A stretch of 64,000 bases of DNA from Sedimenticola sp. (GTDB lineage: Bacteria > Pseudomonadota > Gammaproteobacteria > Chromatiales > Chromatiaceae): contig JAMOLT010000055.1 of the NCBI GenBank assembly GCA_027068915.1, positions 1 to 64,000 on the forward strand, written 5' to 3'. A program made the position numbers and the translations under genes. Shown here piece after piece: positions 14,548 through 26,076 of the stretch. Positions within the stretch are counted from its first letter, which is position 1, and each line of letters opens with the position of its first letter. The notes beneath the pieces were generated by a model, which was not told the origin of the DNA, did no database searches, and was given only the letters and a program-made list of their open reading frames with translations.

Positions 14548-17037
14548 ATGATTGGGAAAAAAAAGCAAGCTCCCGCAGTAGAGAGTGCTGGGCAACTGCC
14601 ACCAGGCAGCGCCAAGCCGCGCTCGATGTTTCATTATTATGTCCCCGTGCTTGTAGCTGCGGTGGTGTTGATCTCTGCATTGGTAGCGGGGCAAAGCTGG
14701 TTGGGTAAATACAAAGCTGATTCCAGATTGGAGCAGTCGGCGAAATCCCTTGTAAATGCTGTGCAGAAATATGTCGGCGCTGTAGTGCAGGGCAAGTCAG
14801 AGCTGGTTCGGCTGGCAACTGTTGAGCCGGTTGTGCTGAAGGCGGTGAGCGCCGGGGAACAGGCAATGCTGGATGCGGGCAAGGCGCTTGAGGCCAGATT
14901 GCCGGATGCGCTTTCTGTCAGACTGCTGCCGGCAAAAGACTGGGACGATGCCAAAGTGCAGGCGACTTTGTTTGGCAGCTATGCAGCCGCAGATATGTTT
15001 CAGCGGGTGCGTGCCAAGGCTGAATCGGTACCGGTAGAGGCGCTCAAGGGCGCTGACGGAAAAGTATATTTCCTGATTGCCATGCCTGTGAAAGAGGCGG
15101 AACAACTCTCAGGGGTTCTTTTCGTTACGTTTCCTCTTCAACTTCTCTCCGCCGATTTGAAGGGTTTGTACATTCAGGATGTCGGCATACGGCTGGAGCA
15201 AGATACTGGCATGCCTTTGGTTGCTTTGGGTGGTCCGGTCAATGAAAGTGCTGGTGAAAGAGTGCCCGTGCCAGGCACCTTGTGGCATATAACCTATGCC
15301 CATACCGGCTCTGTTGGCCTGCCTATTCCTATCCTGGCGGCTTTGGCTGCTGCCACCATTTCCCTGTTGGCGCTGATTGTATTCTGGAGCTATCGGCGTT
15401 TGCGAAAAGACTATCAGGTGGACATGGGCATGACAGTCACCCTGGTGGATGCCACATTGAAGCGTCTGGGTTCCACTGCCCGGCAGCCGCACCTTCTGGA
15501 GTCCGTACCCGCGATAGAGATGCTGACACGTTATGCGCAGGCTGCGCACACGGCCTCGTCAGAAGCAGGGCACAGAGAAAATAAGGCAGGTCAGGTTCGT
15601 GTCAGGGTCGATGATCTGGAGAGAGACAAAGAGCAGCAGCAGGAGATTCGCCAGATTCTTCCAGAACAGTTGCCTGAATCCATATTCCGGAAGAATGTGA
15701 TACGCGGGCACGGCGGAATGGATCTGAATGCGGACATTGCCCAGGCGGTCGGCCTGGTTGTGGGCAGCATGGTGCAGGAAGCGGGCGGGGAGAGTCTACT
15801 GGTTGGACGGGATAATCGTCCGGCGAGTAGTGAATACACTGCTTCCCTGATTGCGGGTGTTCTGGCATCCGGCTGTGATGTGGTTGACGTGGAAATTGCG
15901 CCCATGCCGTTGCTGTCCTTTGGCACCAGGGTGTCGTCCAGTAGCTCAGCAGTAATGGTGACTGGTGGTCATGGTTCGGTGGACAGCAACGGGTTCAAGA
16001 TCATCGTGGACGGGCAACCATTGGCGCAGCAGCAATTGCTGGAGATTCGGGAGCGTATTTTGGCCGGAAGCTGCCGCAAGGGAGTGGGGCAGCTAGCCTC
16101 GGGGGACATGAGTGGAGAGTATATTCGTACGATCTGCGAAGATGTGCAGCTGATTGATGGTTTGAAGGTGGTGCTGGATTGCGGCAATGGTATTGCCGGT
16201 TCCCTGGCGGTGCACTTGCTGGAAGAGCTGGGTTGTGAAGTCATCCAACTGTTTTGCGAGCCGGATGGTTCCTATCCCAATCGTCCGGCCGATCCGTCAA
16301 ATGTGGAAAACCTGGTGGCGCTGAGTACCGAGGTTCAGGCGCAGGAAGCGGATATTGGCATTGCGCTGGACGTGGATGGAGATGCATTGGCGATTGTGGA
16401 CGAGAAAGGCCGGGTGATCGCAGCAGACGAGATCATCATGAAGCTTGGCAGCGATATTATCCATCGTCACCCCGGAGCAGATGTGATTTATGATGTGGCA
16501 TGCAGCGCCAACCTGCCGGCGATGGTTCTCGCGAGCGGTGGCCGCCCCATTCTGTGGAAAACCGGCCATGTGGAAATGCAGCAAAAGCTGAGGGAAACCG
16601 GTGGCATGCTGGCAGGCGAGATGTCCGGGCATATCTACATCCAGGAGCGCTGGTACGGATTTGATGACGGCCTGTATACCGCAGCGCGCTTGCTGGAAAT
16701 ACTCTCCCTGGAGTCTGTGCCGGTCTCGGAGGCTTTTGCTGAATACAAGTCTGAATTCTCAACTCCGTTAATGCAGGTGGAAACCCCGGAGGGGCGGGCA
16801 GAACAGGTTGTTGCCGCGATGTGCCAACTCGGGGATTTTGCCGGTGCCGATACGGTTGATCTGGATGGCCTGCGGGTGGAATATACCGAAGCCTGGGGCT
16901 TGGTGCGAGCGTCCCATACCCAGCCGGCATTGATCTTCCGCTTCGAGGCCACCAGTGAAGAAGCGTTGGCCGAGATCCAGGATAACTTCCGCACCCTGCT
17001 TGCGCAGGTGGCGCCAGAATTGCCCTTGCCTTTCTGA
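14548..17037 (+). CDS. Membrane-anchored AlgC-like phosphohexomutase, probable pseudoenzyme
   Basis: 829 aa. N-terminal: transmembrane helix at about 28-48, periplasmic domain to about 245, second helix near 255-280, linker with a charged coiled coil. C-terminal (from about 378): phosphomannomutase/phosphoglucomutase domains I-IV. The gene occupies the algC position between coaBC and argB. The phosphoserine loop, normally TGSHNP, reads TGGHGS at 472-477, so the catalytic Ser is Gly474. The metal loop reads DVDGDA (608-613): three Asp kept, the usual Arg is Ala613. The first loop reads FRKNVIRGHGG where AlgC has a Tyr-Asp. The sugar loop GEMSGH is intact, while the phosphate loop reads RASHTQP. 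Sugar-phosphate binding without phosphotransfer is the likely outcome; a regulatory or sensory role is inferred. Confidence 0.85.
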   Translation: MIGKKKQAPAVESAGQLPPGSAKPRSMFHYYVPVLVAAVVLISALVAGQSWLGKYKADSRLEQSAKSLVNAVQKYVGAVVQGKSELVRLATVEPVVLKAVSAGEQAMLDAGKALEARLPDALSVRLLPAKDWDDAKVQATLFGSYAAADMFQRVRAKAESVPVEALKGADGKVYFLIAMPVKEAEQLSGVLFVTFPLQLLSADLKGLYIQDVGIRLEQDTGMPLVALGGPVNESAGERVPVPGTLWHITYAHTGSVGLPIPILAALAAATISLLALIVFWSYRRLRKDYQVDMGMTVTLVDATLKRLGSTARQPHLLESVPAIEMLTRYAQAAHTASSEAGHRENKAGQVRVRVDDLERDKEQQQEIRQILPEQLPESIFRKNVIRGHGGMDLNADIAQAVGLVVGSMVQEAGGESLLVGRDNRPASSEYTASLIAGVLASGCDVVDVEIAPMPLLSFGTRVSSSSSAVMVTGGHGSVDSNGFKIIVDGQPLAQQQLLEIRERILAGSCRKGVGQLASGDMSGEYIRTICEDVQLIDGLKVVLDCGNGIAGSLAVHLLEELGCEVIQLFCEPDGSYPNRPADPSNVENLVALSTEVQAQEADIGIALDVDGDALAIVDEKGRVIAADEIIMKLGSDIIHRHPGADVIYDVACSANLPAMVLASGGRPILWKTGHVEMQQKLRETGGMLAGEMSGHIYIQERWYGFDDGLYTAARLLEILSLESVPVSEAFAEYKSEFSTPLMQVETPEGRAEQVVAAMCQLGDFAGADTVDLDGLRVEYTEAWGLVRASHTQPALIFRFEATSEEALAEIQDNFRTLLAQVAPELPLPF

Positions 17038-17079
17038 TGCCGTGTTTCCTTCTGTATGATTCCACCGTTTCCTGAGTAG

Positions 17080-18548
<1,469 letters not shown>

Positions 18549-18557
18549 ACGGAAACG

Positions 18558-19532
18558 CTATTTTTTTCCAAGAATTGCTGCGCGGAAGTTCTCCCGGATT
18601 TTTATCGCCTCCGGACGATTGCACCAGGTATCCGTGGCGACTTCTTTCCTGCACTGAATGTCCAGGAAGATGAGTTCAGACTGATCCTTACGTGGGCGCA
18701 GCCTGGATGCGGTGATGCTCAGATCTTCGTTCTTTCTCGGAGGCTGGGTAATGAAGATTTTGTCAGAGTCCACATATACCGGTGTGGTTGCGTGTTTTTT
18801 TGCATAGGCTTTGGCTTTTTTCCAGAGCTTGTTGCAGTGCGCCGTATCCTCGCAATGCACAACGGTTTTGACAATGGCGTCGTCATTCTTGTGCTCGGTT
18901 TCCGCCAGAACCTGGGCGCGGTTGTCCGCTTTCAGTTTTGACAGGGTGCGGAAACGCTCCAGATCTTGTGCATACTTGCTGCGAATGGTGTCCTTGTCTT
19001 TCTCCTGGCGCAGGATAGAGGCATAGCTGTCATTGATTTCCTTGCGCGTGTTATCTATGCCGGTTTGTAGTTGCGCGGGAATTTGCTTGCCCTGGCGCTC
19101 GAGATTGGCGGCTCTTTTTTTATAGCCGGAGAGGCGTTCTTTGAGCCGGGTGATGTTGGTGTAGGTAATGCGAATCTGTGAATCGATGGTTGCCAGTTTC
19201 CCGTCCCTGGCGAGGATGATGTCATCTTCGCTGCGGTAACTGTTCAGCAAAACCCGGTCTTTGGCCTGTTGTTTAGCGATCTGTCGCTGGGTTTCTTCCC
19301 TGAGCCTTTTTACCCTCTCTTCCTCGGCGATTTCCTCTGGAGTTTTGGCTCGCCCTGTTCTGTCGATTACCAGCCCGCGCCTGTCCAGCTTCTCATGAGA
19401 TTTCTTCACCGCAGTGGGGGGTAGTTTGTCGGAATACTGTACATTTCCCTGCTCATCCACCCATTTGTAGAGTTTGGCATTGGCAGAGTGACTGATAACA
19501 ATCAACAAAGCGAGGAAAAAACAGATACGCAT
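18558..19532 (-). CDS. Exported DUF4124-domain coiled-coil protein
   Basis: 324 aa with a signal peptide (residues 1-19, ending SANA-KL), a DUF4124 domain right after it (KLYKWVDEQGNVQYSDKLPP) and a long charged coiled coil (about 65-210). The C-terminal part contains cysteine pairs (HCEDTAHCNK; IQCRKEVATDTWCNR). DUF4124 proteins are periplasmic and of undefined function. It is convergent with slmA, 9 bp between stops, and divergent from a TauE-type permease. Confidence 0.75.
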   Translation of the reverse strand: MRICFFLALLIVISHSANAKLYKWVDEQGNVQYSDKLPPTAVKKSHEKLDRRGLVIDRTGRAKTPEEIAEEERVKRLREETQRQIAKQQAKDRVLLNSYRSEDDIILARDGKLATIDSQIRITYTNITRLKERLSGYKKRAANLERQGKQIPAQLQTGIDNTRKEINDSYASILRQEKDKDTIRSKYAQDLERFRTLSKLKADNRAQVLAETEHKNDDAIVKTVVHCEDTAHCNKLWKKAKAYAKKHATTPVYVDSDKIFITQPPRKNEDLSITASRLRPRKDQSELIFLDIQCRKEVATDTWCNRPEAIKIRENFRAAILGKK

Positions 19533-19599
19533 AATTTTACTGCCTTATGATGAGAAACACCGGTAGAGGATAATCAATTTAGTGGGAAAATACACCTAA

Positions 19600-20346
19600 A
19601 TGGATCAACTGCTGCTCTTTTTTGTGTCGCTGATAGCAAACTTGTTCTCTGCATTTTCCGGTGGTGGCGCCGGTTTGCTGCAGCTTCCCGTGCTTATCTT
19701 TCTCGGGCTGCCGTTTGGCGTGGCGCTGGCTACGCACAAGGTCGCTTCTGTAGCGTTGGGGGTAGGAGCTACTGCCCGGCATATGCGGGAAAGCACCCTG
19801 GAGCGCCGGTTTACTTTATTCATACTGGCGACAGGGCTTCCTGGCGTCGTGATCGGGGCCAGTATTATTCTCTATATCCCCGACCGTATGGCAGAAATTG
19901 CCCTGGGCTGCCTGACGTTGGGGCTGGGGCTGTACTCGGGGAGCAGGAAGCAGCTGGGACAGGAGTATCAGCCGGATCATCGGGACAGGGCCGGAATGCT
20001 TGCCGGTGGCGCGGGATTGTTCTTTTTGGGCATACTCAATGGCTCCCTGACTTCCGGCACCGGGTTGTTTGTGACCCTGTGGCTGGTGCGCTGGTTTGGT
20101 CTGGATTATAAAAGGGCAGTTGCCTATACCCTGGTTTTGGTGGGGTTGTTTTGGAACGGTACGGGCGCTCTTACCCTGGGAATGCTCGGCAGCATTCAGT
20201 GGGACTGGCTTCCCGCGCTCCTGGCAGGTTCCCTGATTGGTGGTTACGCCGGTGCGCACCTTGCAATTCGCCAGGGGAACCGCTGGATCAAGCGGTCATT
20301 TGAGATAATCTCTGTTTTGGTTGGCATAAAACTGATTATTGGCTGA
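19600..20346 (+). CDS. TauE/SafE-family anion permease
   Basis: 248 aa, nearly all hydrophobic, with about eight membrane helices in two halves. The repeated family features are visible: FFVSLIANLFSAFSGGGAGLLQLP in the first half and FFLGILNGSLTSGTGLFVTLWLVRWF in the second. TauE/SafE proteins move sulfite, sulfonate or related anions across the inner membrane. In a sulfur oxidiser sulfite or thiosulfate export is plausible, but this gene has no sulfur genes next to it, so the substrate is open. Confidence 0.82.
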   Translation: MDQLLLFFVSLIANLFSAFSGGGAGLLQLPVLIFLGLPFGVALATHKVASVALGVGATARHMRESTLERRFTLFILATGLPGVVIGASIILYIPDRMAEIALGCLTLGLGLYSGSRKQLGQEYQPDHRDRAGMLAGGAGLFFLGILNGSLTSGTGLFVTLWLVRWFGLDYKRAVAYTLVLVGLFWNGTGALTLGMLGSIQWDWLPALLAGSLIGGYAGAHLAIRQGNRWIKRSFEIISVLVGIKLIIG

Positions 20347-20409
20347 CCCTCTGATTTAAATTGGCGCTAAAATGAACAAGAATCAAATAAATTTTCCCGG
20401 AGACTATGC

Positions 20410-21573
20410 ATGAATCTGCATGAATATCAGGCCAAAGCGCTTTTCGCTGAATATGGCATTGCCGTACCGGAAGGGCAGGTAGCGACAACCAGCGAAGAAG
20501 CTGTGGCGGCTGCGCAAACGCTTGGCGGTGATCTGTGGGTGGTCAAGGCGCAGGCGCATACCGGGGGCAGGGGGAAAGCCGGTGGGGTGAGGCTGGCGAA
20601 AAGCCCGGATGAAGTTGCAGCAGCAGCCGCTGACATGCTTGGTATGCAGCTGGTTACCCGGCAGACGGGGCCGGTAGGGCTGCCGGTAGGAAAAGTACTG
20701 GTGGAAAAAGGCAGTGAGATTGCACGGGAGCTGTATCTGGGGATGTTGCTGGATCGGTCCCGCTCCCGGGTCACCTTCATGGCCTCTGCCGCGGGGGGGA
20801 TGAATATCGAAGAGGTGGCTGCGACAACACCAGAAAAGATATTGACCACCATGGTGGATCCCGCCGCCGGCCTGCAGCCTTACCAGGGGCGCTATCTGGC
20901 GTTTGGCCTGGGGCTGGAGGGTGAACAGATAAAAGCATTTGGAAGCATTCTGGCTGCATTGTATCGCCTGTATACGGAACAGGATGCGAGCCTGGTGGAG
21001 ATCAACCCCCTTGTCGTTACCGCCGGGGGCGCGCTTGTGGCCCTGGATGCCAAGCTCAACATCGATGACAGCGCCTTGTACCGGCACGCAGACATTCGGG
21101 CTTTGCGGGATCTCTCCCAGGAAGATGAACGGGAGGCGAAAGCGGCGCAGCATGATCTCAACTATATCTCCCTGGATGGGAACATCGGTTGCATGGTGAA
21201 CGGTGCCGGACTCGCCATGGCCACCATGGATCTGGTCAAGCTGGAAGGTGGTGAGCCCGCCAATTTCCTGGATGTTGGTGGTGGAGCCACGGCGGAGCGT
21301 GTTACCGAGGCTTTTAAACTGATTCTTTCTGATAACAAGGTCAAGGTGGTGCTGGTGAATATCTTCGGCGGCATCGTGCGTTGCGACCTGATCGCCCAGG
21401 GCATCATTGCCGCGGTTGGCAAGCTTGGCATGCAGGTGCCTGTGGTCGTGCGTTTGCAGGGGACCAATGCCGTGCAAGGATTGGAAATGCTGAAACAGAG
21501 TGGACTGGATTTTATTACCGCTGAAGATTTTACCGAAGCCGCGCAGAAAGCCGTAGCCGCCGCTGGAGCTTGA
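20410..21573 (+). CDS. sucC: Succinyl-CoA synthetase beta subunit (ADP-forming)
   Basis: 387 aa. ATP-grasp domain (about 1-235) starting [17 protein letters not shown], with [17 protein letters not shown], then the CoA-ligase domain with [18 protein letters not shown] and [17 protein letters not shown]. It makes succinate and ATP from succinyl-CoA in the TCA cycle together with SucD, 12 bp downstream. CCCGGAG provides a ribosome-binding site. Confidence 0.97.
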   Translation: MNLHEYQAKALFAEYGIAVPEGQVATTSEEAVAAAQTLGGDLWVVKAQAHTGGRGKAGGVRLAKSPDEVAAAAADMLGMQLVTRQTGPVGLPVGKVLVEKGSEIARELYLGMLLDRSRSRVTFMASAAGGMNIEEVAATTPEKILTTMVDPAAGLQPYQGRYLAFGLGLEGEQIKAFGSILAALYRLYTEQDASLVEINPLVVTAGGALVALDAKLNIDDSALYRHADIRALRDLSQEDEREAKAAQHDLNYISLDGNIGCMVNGAGLAMATMDLVKLEGGEPANFLDVGGGATAERVTEAFKLILSDNKVKVVLVNIFGGIVRCDLIAQGIIAAVGKLGMQVPVVVRLQGTNAVQGLEMLKQSGLDFITAEDFTEAAQKAVAAAGA

Positions 21574-21585
21574 CAGGAGCCGCCG

Positions 21586-22464
21586 ATGAGTATTCTTGTA
21601 GACAGCAATACCAAAGTGCTTTGCCAGGGTTTCACCGGCAAACAGGGAACTTTTCATTCCGAACAGGCCATCGCCTACGGAACGCAGCTGGTGGGTGGGG
21701 TAACGCCTGGCAAGGGGGGGCAGGTGCATCTGGATCGCCCGGTGTTCAACACGGTGCATGAGGCGGTTCATGAGACCGGCGCAGACGCCACCATGATTTA
21801 TGTGCCCCCACCTTTTGCTGCTGACGCCATTCTGGAGGCAGCCGATGCGGGCATCAGGGTGATCGCCTGCATTACCGAAGGCATACCTGTGCTGGATATG
21901 GTCAAGGTGAAGGCTGCGCTGGTGTCTACGGGTGCCCGGCTCATCGGTCCCAATTGCCCCGGCATCATCACGCCGGGCGCCTGCAAGATCGGCATCATGC
22001 CCGGCAACATCCATCAGCCTGGACGTATCGGCATTATTTCCCGCTCAGGAACCCTGACTTACGAAGCCGTGCATCAGACCACGGTTGCCGGATTGGGGCA
22101 GAGCACCTGTGTTGGCCTGGGAGGCGATCCCGTAAATGGCACCAGTTTTGTTGATTGCCTGGCGTTGTTCGAGGAAGACAGTCAGACGGAAGGCGTGATC
22201 CTGGTGGGGGAGATAGGCGGCTCTGCCGAAGAAGAAGCTGCAGAATACATCCAGCATCATGTGAGTAAGCCCGTGGTGGCCTATATCGCCGGGGTGACTG
22301 CGCCTGCGGGCAAGCGCATGGGGCATGCCGGAGCCATCATCAGCGGTGGCAAGGGCACTGCCGAAGCTAAGTTCCAGGCGCTGGAGGCGGCGGGAGTGCA
22401 TGTGGTGCGCTCACCCGCCGCCATGGGTGTGCGCATGGCAGAGGTGCTGGGCGCTACAGGATAA
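21586..22464 (+). CDS. sucD: Succinyl-CoA synthetase alpha subunit
   Basis: 292 aa with an N-terminal CoA-binding Rossmann domain ([19 protein letters not shown]) and the catalytic segment [17 protein letters not shown], whose His is transiently phosphorylated. It forms the heterotetramer with SucC. Its 3' end overlaps the convergent hydrolase gene by 11 bp. Confidence 0.97.
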   Translation: MSILVDSNTKVLCQGFTGKQGTFHSEQAIAYGTQLVGGVTPGKGGQVHLDRPVFNTVHEAVHETGADATMIYVPPPFAADAILEAADAGIRVIACITEGIPVLDMVKVKAALVSTGARLIGPNCPGIITPGACKIGIMPGNIHQPGRIGIISRSGTLTYEAVHQTTVAGLGQSTCVGLGGDPVNGTSFVDCLALFEEDSQTEGVILVGEIGGSAEEEAAEYIQHHVSKPVVAYIAGVTAPAGKRMGHAGAIISGGKGTAEAKFQALEAAGVHVVRSPAAMGVRMAEVLGATG

Positions 22465-23110
22465 ACCAGACTTCCTTGTCCAGCTTGCTGTTGTCTTGCA
22501 GCGGCAAGTGATTGCTGCTGGAAAAGTCGCCGGGTGACAGGCTGTTGATCAGCGTATCTTTGGGCAGCAGCCCCAGATGTACATAGGTTGCCGTTGCCAG
22601 CTCGCTGCAGTAGAAGGTTCGGGTGTTGGTGCTGATGTCCATCTTGCCTTCAATGAAATGTTCAGCCATTTGCTCCAGGGACGGGAATGCCCTGCCATCC
22701 ACGTCCCGCATGAAATTTTCCAGAGAACTCATGAAACGCTCGTCACGGTTGGCGTGAGCGCGGCGCCAGGCGAAGCGGTAATGTTGCCCGTTTTTGTATT
22801 TCCGCTTCATGCACAGCTGAAATACAGATTCCGCATCCAGCAGATGTACGCCGGAGCGCTCGCCGTGATCCAGTATGTCCGTCAGGGTGGTGATTTCATC
22901 GCTGGTCCACAGCAGGGGGCGGTCGTGGCCGGGTAAACGTATTCCCAATGCAACGTGAGAGAAAGGCGTACCGTCGATGTCCTCAATAATCTCGCTTTCC
23001 GATCCCGGGCCGTGAAAAAGAAACACATCACCGCAATGGATGGAGTTGCTGATCTTGGTAAAAGTGGTCATTACTTGATTTTTTCCGCTAGGTTTTTTGA
23101 TAGTATTCAT
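22454..23110 (-). CDS. Permuted papain-like (YiiX/NlpC-P60 type) hydrolase
   Basis: About 218 aa from ATG 23110. The ORF track begins at a TTG (23176), and a further ATG at 23071 is possible; no start has a convincing ribosome-binding site. [11 protein letters not shown], then FSHVALGI with the candidate catalytic His, and later [20 protein letters not shown] with the catalytic Cys match the circularly permuted NlpC/P60-like family. Members act as amidases, peptidases or lipid-modifying enzymes; the substrate here is unknown. No signal peptide is seen. Confidence 0.72.
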   Translation of the reverse strand: MNTIKKPSGKNQVMTTFTKISNSIHCGDVFLFHGPGSESEIIEDIDGTPFSHVALGIRLPGHDRPLLWTSDEITTLTDILDHGERSGVHLLDAESVFQLCMKRKYKNGQHYRFAWRRAHANRDERFMSSLENFMRDVDGRAFPSLEQMAEHFIEGKMDISTNTRTFYCSELATATYVHLGLLPKDTLINSLSPGDFSSSNHLPLQDNSKLDKEVWFIL

Positions 23111-23249
23111 GGTGAATAAATATATTGGTTTTGAAGTTGAATCCGTGGGCTCAGAAGGGATCAAGCGCTTGTGCAAAATACCCCGATGGGCCTGCGGATT
23201 CAGGTTTGAAGGCCAGTCTACCAGTTTGAACCTGGAGCGAGGAGTGTAA

Positions 23250-25460
23250 TTGAACCGTCTGTCCGGCTGGCTGCTGCTCTTTCTTTTGCTTTGGGTTCAG
23301 GCTTCAATTGCCGGCAATCACCAGCAGCTGCCGCTTTCCTATGCGGTTGCCAATGAGGCCTTTCATCCGGATCAGGCGGCTGATCTGGTTTTCAGTGCTT
23401 ATGAACCGGAAACCCGGTTGCCATTTGCAGACCACCCCTACGGGATGGTTATGCGTGTGCAACTCCCGCCTTCGCCAGAGCAATTGGCGGAATACAATCT
23501 GGTTCTTCGCCCCAAGTACCTGCTGGAAGTCACCGGCTGGTTCAAATTGGCCAATGACCCGCAATGGCATAACGAGAAACGGGGGCGCCTGCTCGCCAAC
23601 AAGCCTTCTTACTACTCTACCCAGGATATCGTCTATGAACTGAGCGGACAGCTGGATCGTTCCCAGCCCATATACCTGGTTATCAGGGACAACGGATTGT
23701 CGAAACCGCTGAATGTGACTCTGGTGAAGCGCCAGGAGTATCTGCTGGATGATGTTGCCTATTCCCGCAATACCATTGCCTTGTATGCGGTCATTTTGGT
23801 GCTGGCGCTCATCAATTTGATCTTTTATGCATTCATCCGTGAGAAGCCGTTTTTGCTATACAGCATTTACATGGTGCTGGCGTTGCATGCGTTGCTCTGG
23901 CAGGAAGGATGGATTGGCAAAATCTTCTACTTGCCGGACTCGATTGTTGTAGATCGTTCCCTGCATTTTTTCAGCATGCTGCCCATTGTGTTTTTCTACT
24001 GGTTTTATCGGGCCTATCTGGGCTTGGACAGAAAGGTTCTGGGTGGAAAAATTCTTCTGGGCTTCCAGGTTGGCTTCGTTGCGATCATTTCCCTGGCGCT
24101 GCTGGACAGTTTCTGGTCGGGTATACATGTCCGGCATCTCTGGGTGGATTTGTTCAATGGTTTTCTTGCGCTGGGCGCTGTCAGTGTTTTTATATTGACA
24201 TTGCACTACTGGATCCAGGGGCACAGGCTGGCTGGCTACCTGTTTGTCGCAAATTTCCTGCTCATTGGCGCAACCCTGATCAGAATCGCCTATGCCTTCA
24301 ATTTTGTTGCGGAAAACGCCTACTGGCAAACCCATGCTTTTGAAATCGCGCTGGCGATCGATGCCATTCTTTTGTCTCTAGCGCTGGCTGACCGCACCTT
24401 AAGCATCAAAAAAGAGCGGGATCAGGCCAAGGTGGATCTGGTGCGGGTGGATACCGCTTATCAACGCGAGCAGTTGCTGGCGACCTTTGTGCGCAAGTTG
24501 CAAATCAGGGTGGCGGATGATGGTCATTCCAATGTATCCAGAGCCATGGACAGACTCCTGTTCGACAGCATCAACCGGATATTGCCTGTGGCGGAGGTGA
24601 TGGTGCTGACCGGGCATGATGGGAACGCCCGCTATCGCTGCCTGGGAGGGAACAGGATTCTGGGAAAATTGTTTACTCAGATTCTTGAAAAACAGCTGCC
24701 GCAACTGATGAAAGATTGCCGTGGTGGGTTGATTAGCCGCAGGAGTATCCCGGAGTTTCCTGATACGCGGGAGCGTTATCAATGCTTGTTGATACCCGTG
24801 AAAAACCGGGAAGAAGCAAATTATTGCCTGTTGTTGCTCGTTCCAAAGCAACAGTATCTGGACAGGGATTTGGTTTCAGGTTTGCGTGAATTCATAGAAA
24901 AAGCGGTGCATGCGTTGATGGATGCGGAAAATGTAGAGCAAATACGTCATTCTGCGCGCCATGACAATCTGACCGGGGTGCTCAATCGTGCTTCCATGGA
25001 AAGCCATATTTCCCGGTCGCTGGTGCAATGCCACAAAGAAGGGAAAGAGCTGGCGCTGGCCTTCGTGGATATAGACTATTTCAAAAAACTGAATGACACC
25101 ATGGGGCATGGCTTTGGTGATGATTGTCTGAAGTTGCTATGCAGCTCGATGCAACAGGTGTTACCAAAAAGCGGGTTGATTGGTCGTTTTGGCGGGGATG
25201 AATTCCTGATATTGCTTCCCGGCCTGAATTACCGGCATGCGCGGCAATTTCTGGAAAAGCTGAATCCGTTATTGATTTCGGCAACAGAAAAAAAAGCGCA
25301 GGTATTGTCGGTGAGTATCGGGATTGCCGAATGCCTGTCGGGACAGAGGATGTCCATGGCGGAGCTGTTCAAACAGGCGGACATGTCCTTGTATGCTGCC
25401 AAGGCGGCGGGCAGGGCATGTATTGGGCCGAGGGTGGCAAACGCAAAGACCGGCGAATAG
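23250..25460 (+). CDS. Membrane diguanylate cyclase with 7TMR-DISM sensor
   Basis: 736 aa. Signal sequence (about 1-22), periplasmic 7TMR-DISM extracellular domain (about 30-165), a seven-helix 7TMR-DISM membrane region (about 175-380), a coiled linker (KKERDQAKVDLVRVDTAYQREQ), a variable GAF-like stretch, and a C-terminal GGDEF domain (about 570-725). The catalytic loop GRFGGDEFLILL is intact, so c-di-GMP synthesis from two GTP is expected. No RxxD inhibitory site is evident before the loop. The start is TTG at 23250 with GAGGAG upstream. It lies alone, divergent from the papain-like gene. Confidence 0.9.
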   Translation: MNRLSGWLLLFLLLWVQASIAGNHQQLPLSYAVANEAFHPDQAADLVFSAYEPETRLPFADHPYGMVMRVQLPPSPEQLAEYNLVLRPKYLLEVTGWFKLANDPQWHNEKRGRLLANKPSYYSTQDIVYELSGQLDRSQPIYLVIRDNGLSKPLNVTLVKRQEYLLDDVAYSRNTIALYAVILVLALINLIFYAFIREKPFLLYSIYMVLALHALLWQEGWIGKIFYLPDSIVVDRSLHFFSMLPIVFFYWFYRAYLGLDRKVLGGKILLGFQVGFVAIISLALLDSFWSGIHVRHLWVDLFNGFLALGAVSVFILTLHYWIQGHRLAGYLFVANFLLIGATLIRIAYAFNFVAENAYWQTHAFEIALAIDAILLSLALADRTLSIKKERDQAKVDLVRVDTAYQREQLLATFVRKLQIRVADDGHSNVSRAMDRLLFDSINRILPVAEVMVLTGHDGNARYRCLGGNRILGKLFTQILEKQLPQLMKDCRGGLISRRSIPEFPDTRERYQCLLIPVKNREEANYCLLLLVPKQQYLDRDLVSGLREFIEKAVHALMDAENVEQIRHSARHDNLTGVLNRASMESHISRSLVQCHKEGKELALAFVDIDYFKKLNDTMGHGFGDDCLKLLCSSMQQVLPKSGLIGRFGGDEFLILLPGLNYRHARQFLEKLNPLLISATEKKAQVLSVSIGIAECLSGQRMSMAELFKQADMSLYAAKAAGRACIGPRVANAKTGE

Positions 25461-25466
25461 CCGGTC
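25448..25466. terminator. Hairpin between convergent GGDEF gene and rpsT
   Basis: GACCGGC and GCCGGTC pair around GAATA, overlapping the stop codon of the diguanylate cyclase gene. The U-tract is poor on both strands, so termination may be partial. Confidence 0.45.
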
Positions 25467-25497
25467 CTTGTCTGGAAGATCTGTGTTCAGGTTGGCC

Positions 25498-25758
25498 TTA
25501 CATGGCCTTGATATGGGCGTTCAGCCGGCTCTTGTGGCGGGCAGCCTTGTTCTTGTGGATGAGGCCCTTGCTGACAGCATTGTCGAGAGCGGGCACCGCG
25601 GCCTTGTACGCCGCGCTGGCGGTTTCCTTGTCGCCAGCTTCAATGGCGTAAACCACTTTTTTGATGCGAGTGCGCAGCATGCTGCGACGAGCCGCATTGT
25701 GTGTACGGCGTTTTTCCGCCTGACGGGCGCGCTTGCGTGCTTGCAGTGAATTGGCCAC
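25498..25758 (-). CDS. rpsT: 30S ribosomal protein S20
   Basis: 86 aa, full S20 length, starting [36 protein letters not shown] and ending [13 protein letters not shown]. The basic helical bundle binds 16S rRNA. Expressed from the strong promoter at 25804-25832 with a leader of about 40 nt. In E. coli the leader helps autoregulation; I see no structure proving it here. Confidence 0.97.
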   Translation of the reverse strand: MANSLQARKRARQAEKRRTHNAARRSMLRTRIKKVVYAIEAGDKETASAAYKAAVPALDNAVSKGLIHKNKAARHKSRLNAHIKAM

Positions 25759-26076
25759 CTTGTACTCCTGAAAATCTTGAGTTGTTCAGTAAAAAGACGC
25801 GAGATTATGTCTCCAGATGCTTCCTGTGTCAAGGAAAATAATGCGCAAAACAGATTGTTATGCACAAGCCGCATCTGCTTGGGAAATGTATTGGCACTTA
25901 GTGTTAATGCTGGAAGTCAGGCATGATAAATGCAATGTAACTTACGGAATATAAAAGTATTTGTCTGTATTTTTCAAAATGCGATCAATGCGGCGGCTTT
26001 CCGGCTTTGGCAGTGGCTGGTGTGGCTTTTCGCATCTTTTTCACAGGGTTATCCACAGCTTGTGCAGGAAAGCCCG
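25759..26076. other. Intergenic region upstream of rpsT
   Basis: Holds the rpsT leader and promoter; the rest to 26076 is AT-rich then GC-rich noncoding sequence following the yqcC stop. No further gene is seen. A TTATCCACAG stretch (26048-26057) is a DnaA-box-like 9-mer, but it is isolated. Confidence 0.5.
25804..25832 (-). promoter_or_regulatory. Sigma-70 promoter of rpsT
   Basis: Leftward TTGACA (25827-25832), a 17-bp spacer and CATAAT (25804-25809): a near-consensus promoter 46 bp before the rpsT start. Confidence 0.85.

Noticed and set aside
20404-22014. 536-codon minus-strand ORF opposite sucCD
   Set aside because: Antisense shadow of two certain genes; composition is typical of a reverse frame.
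26048-26057. TTATCCACAG, a DnaA-box match, considered as part of an origin
   Set aside because: Only one box, no cluster, no dnaA/dnaN/gidA neighbours or AT-rich unwinding element.
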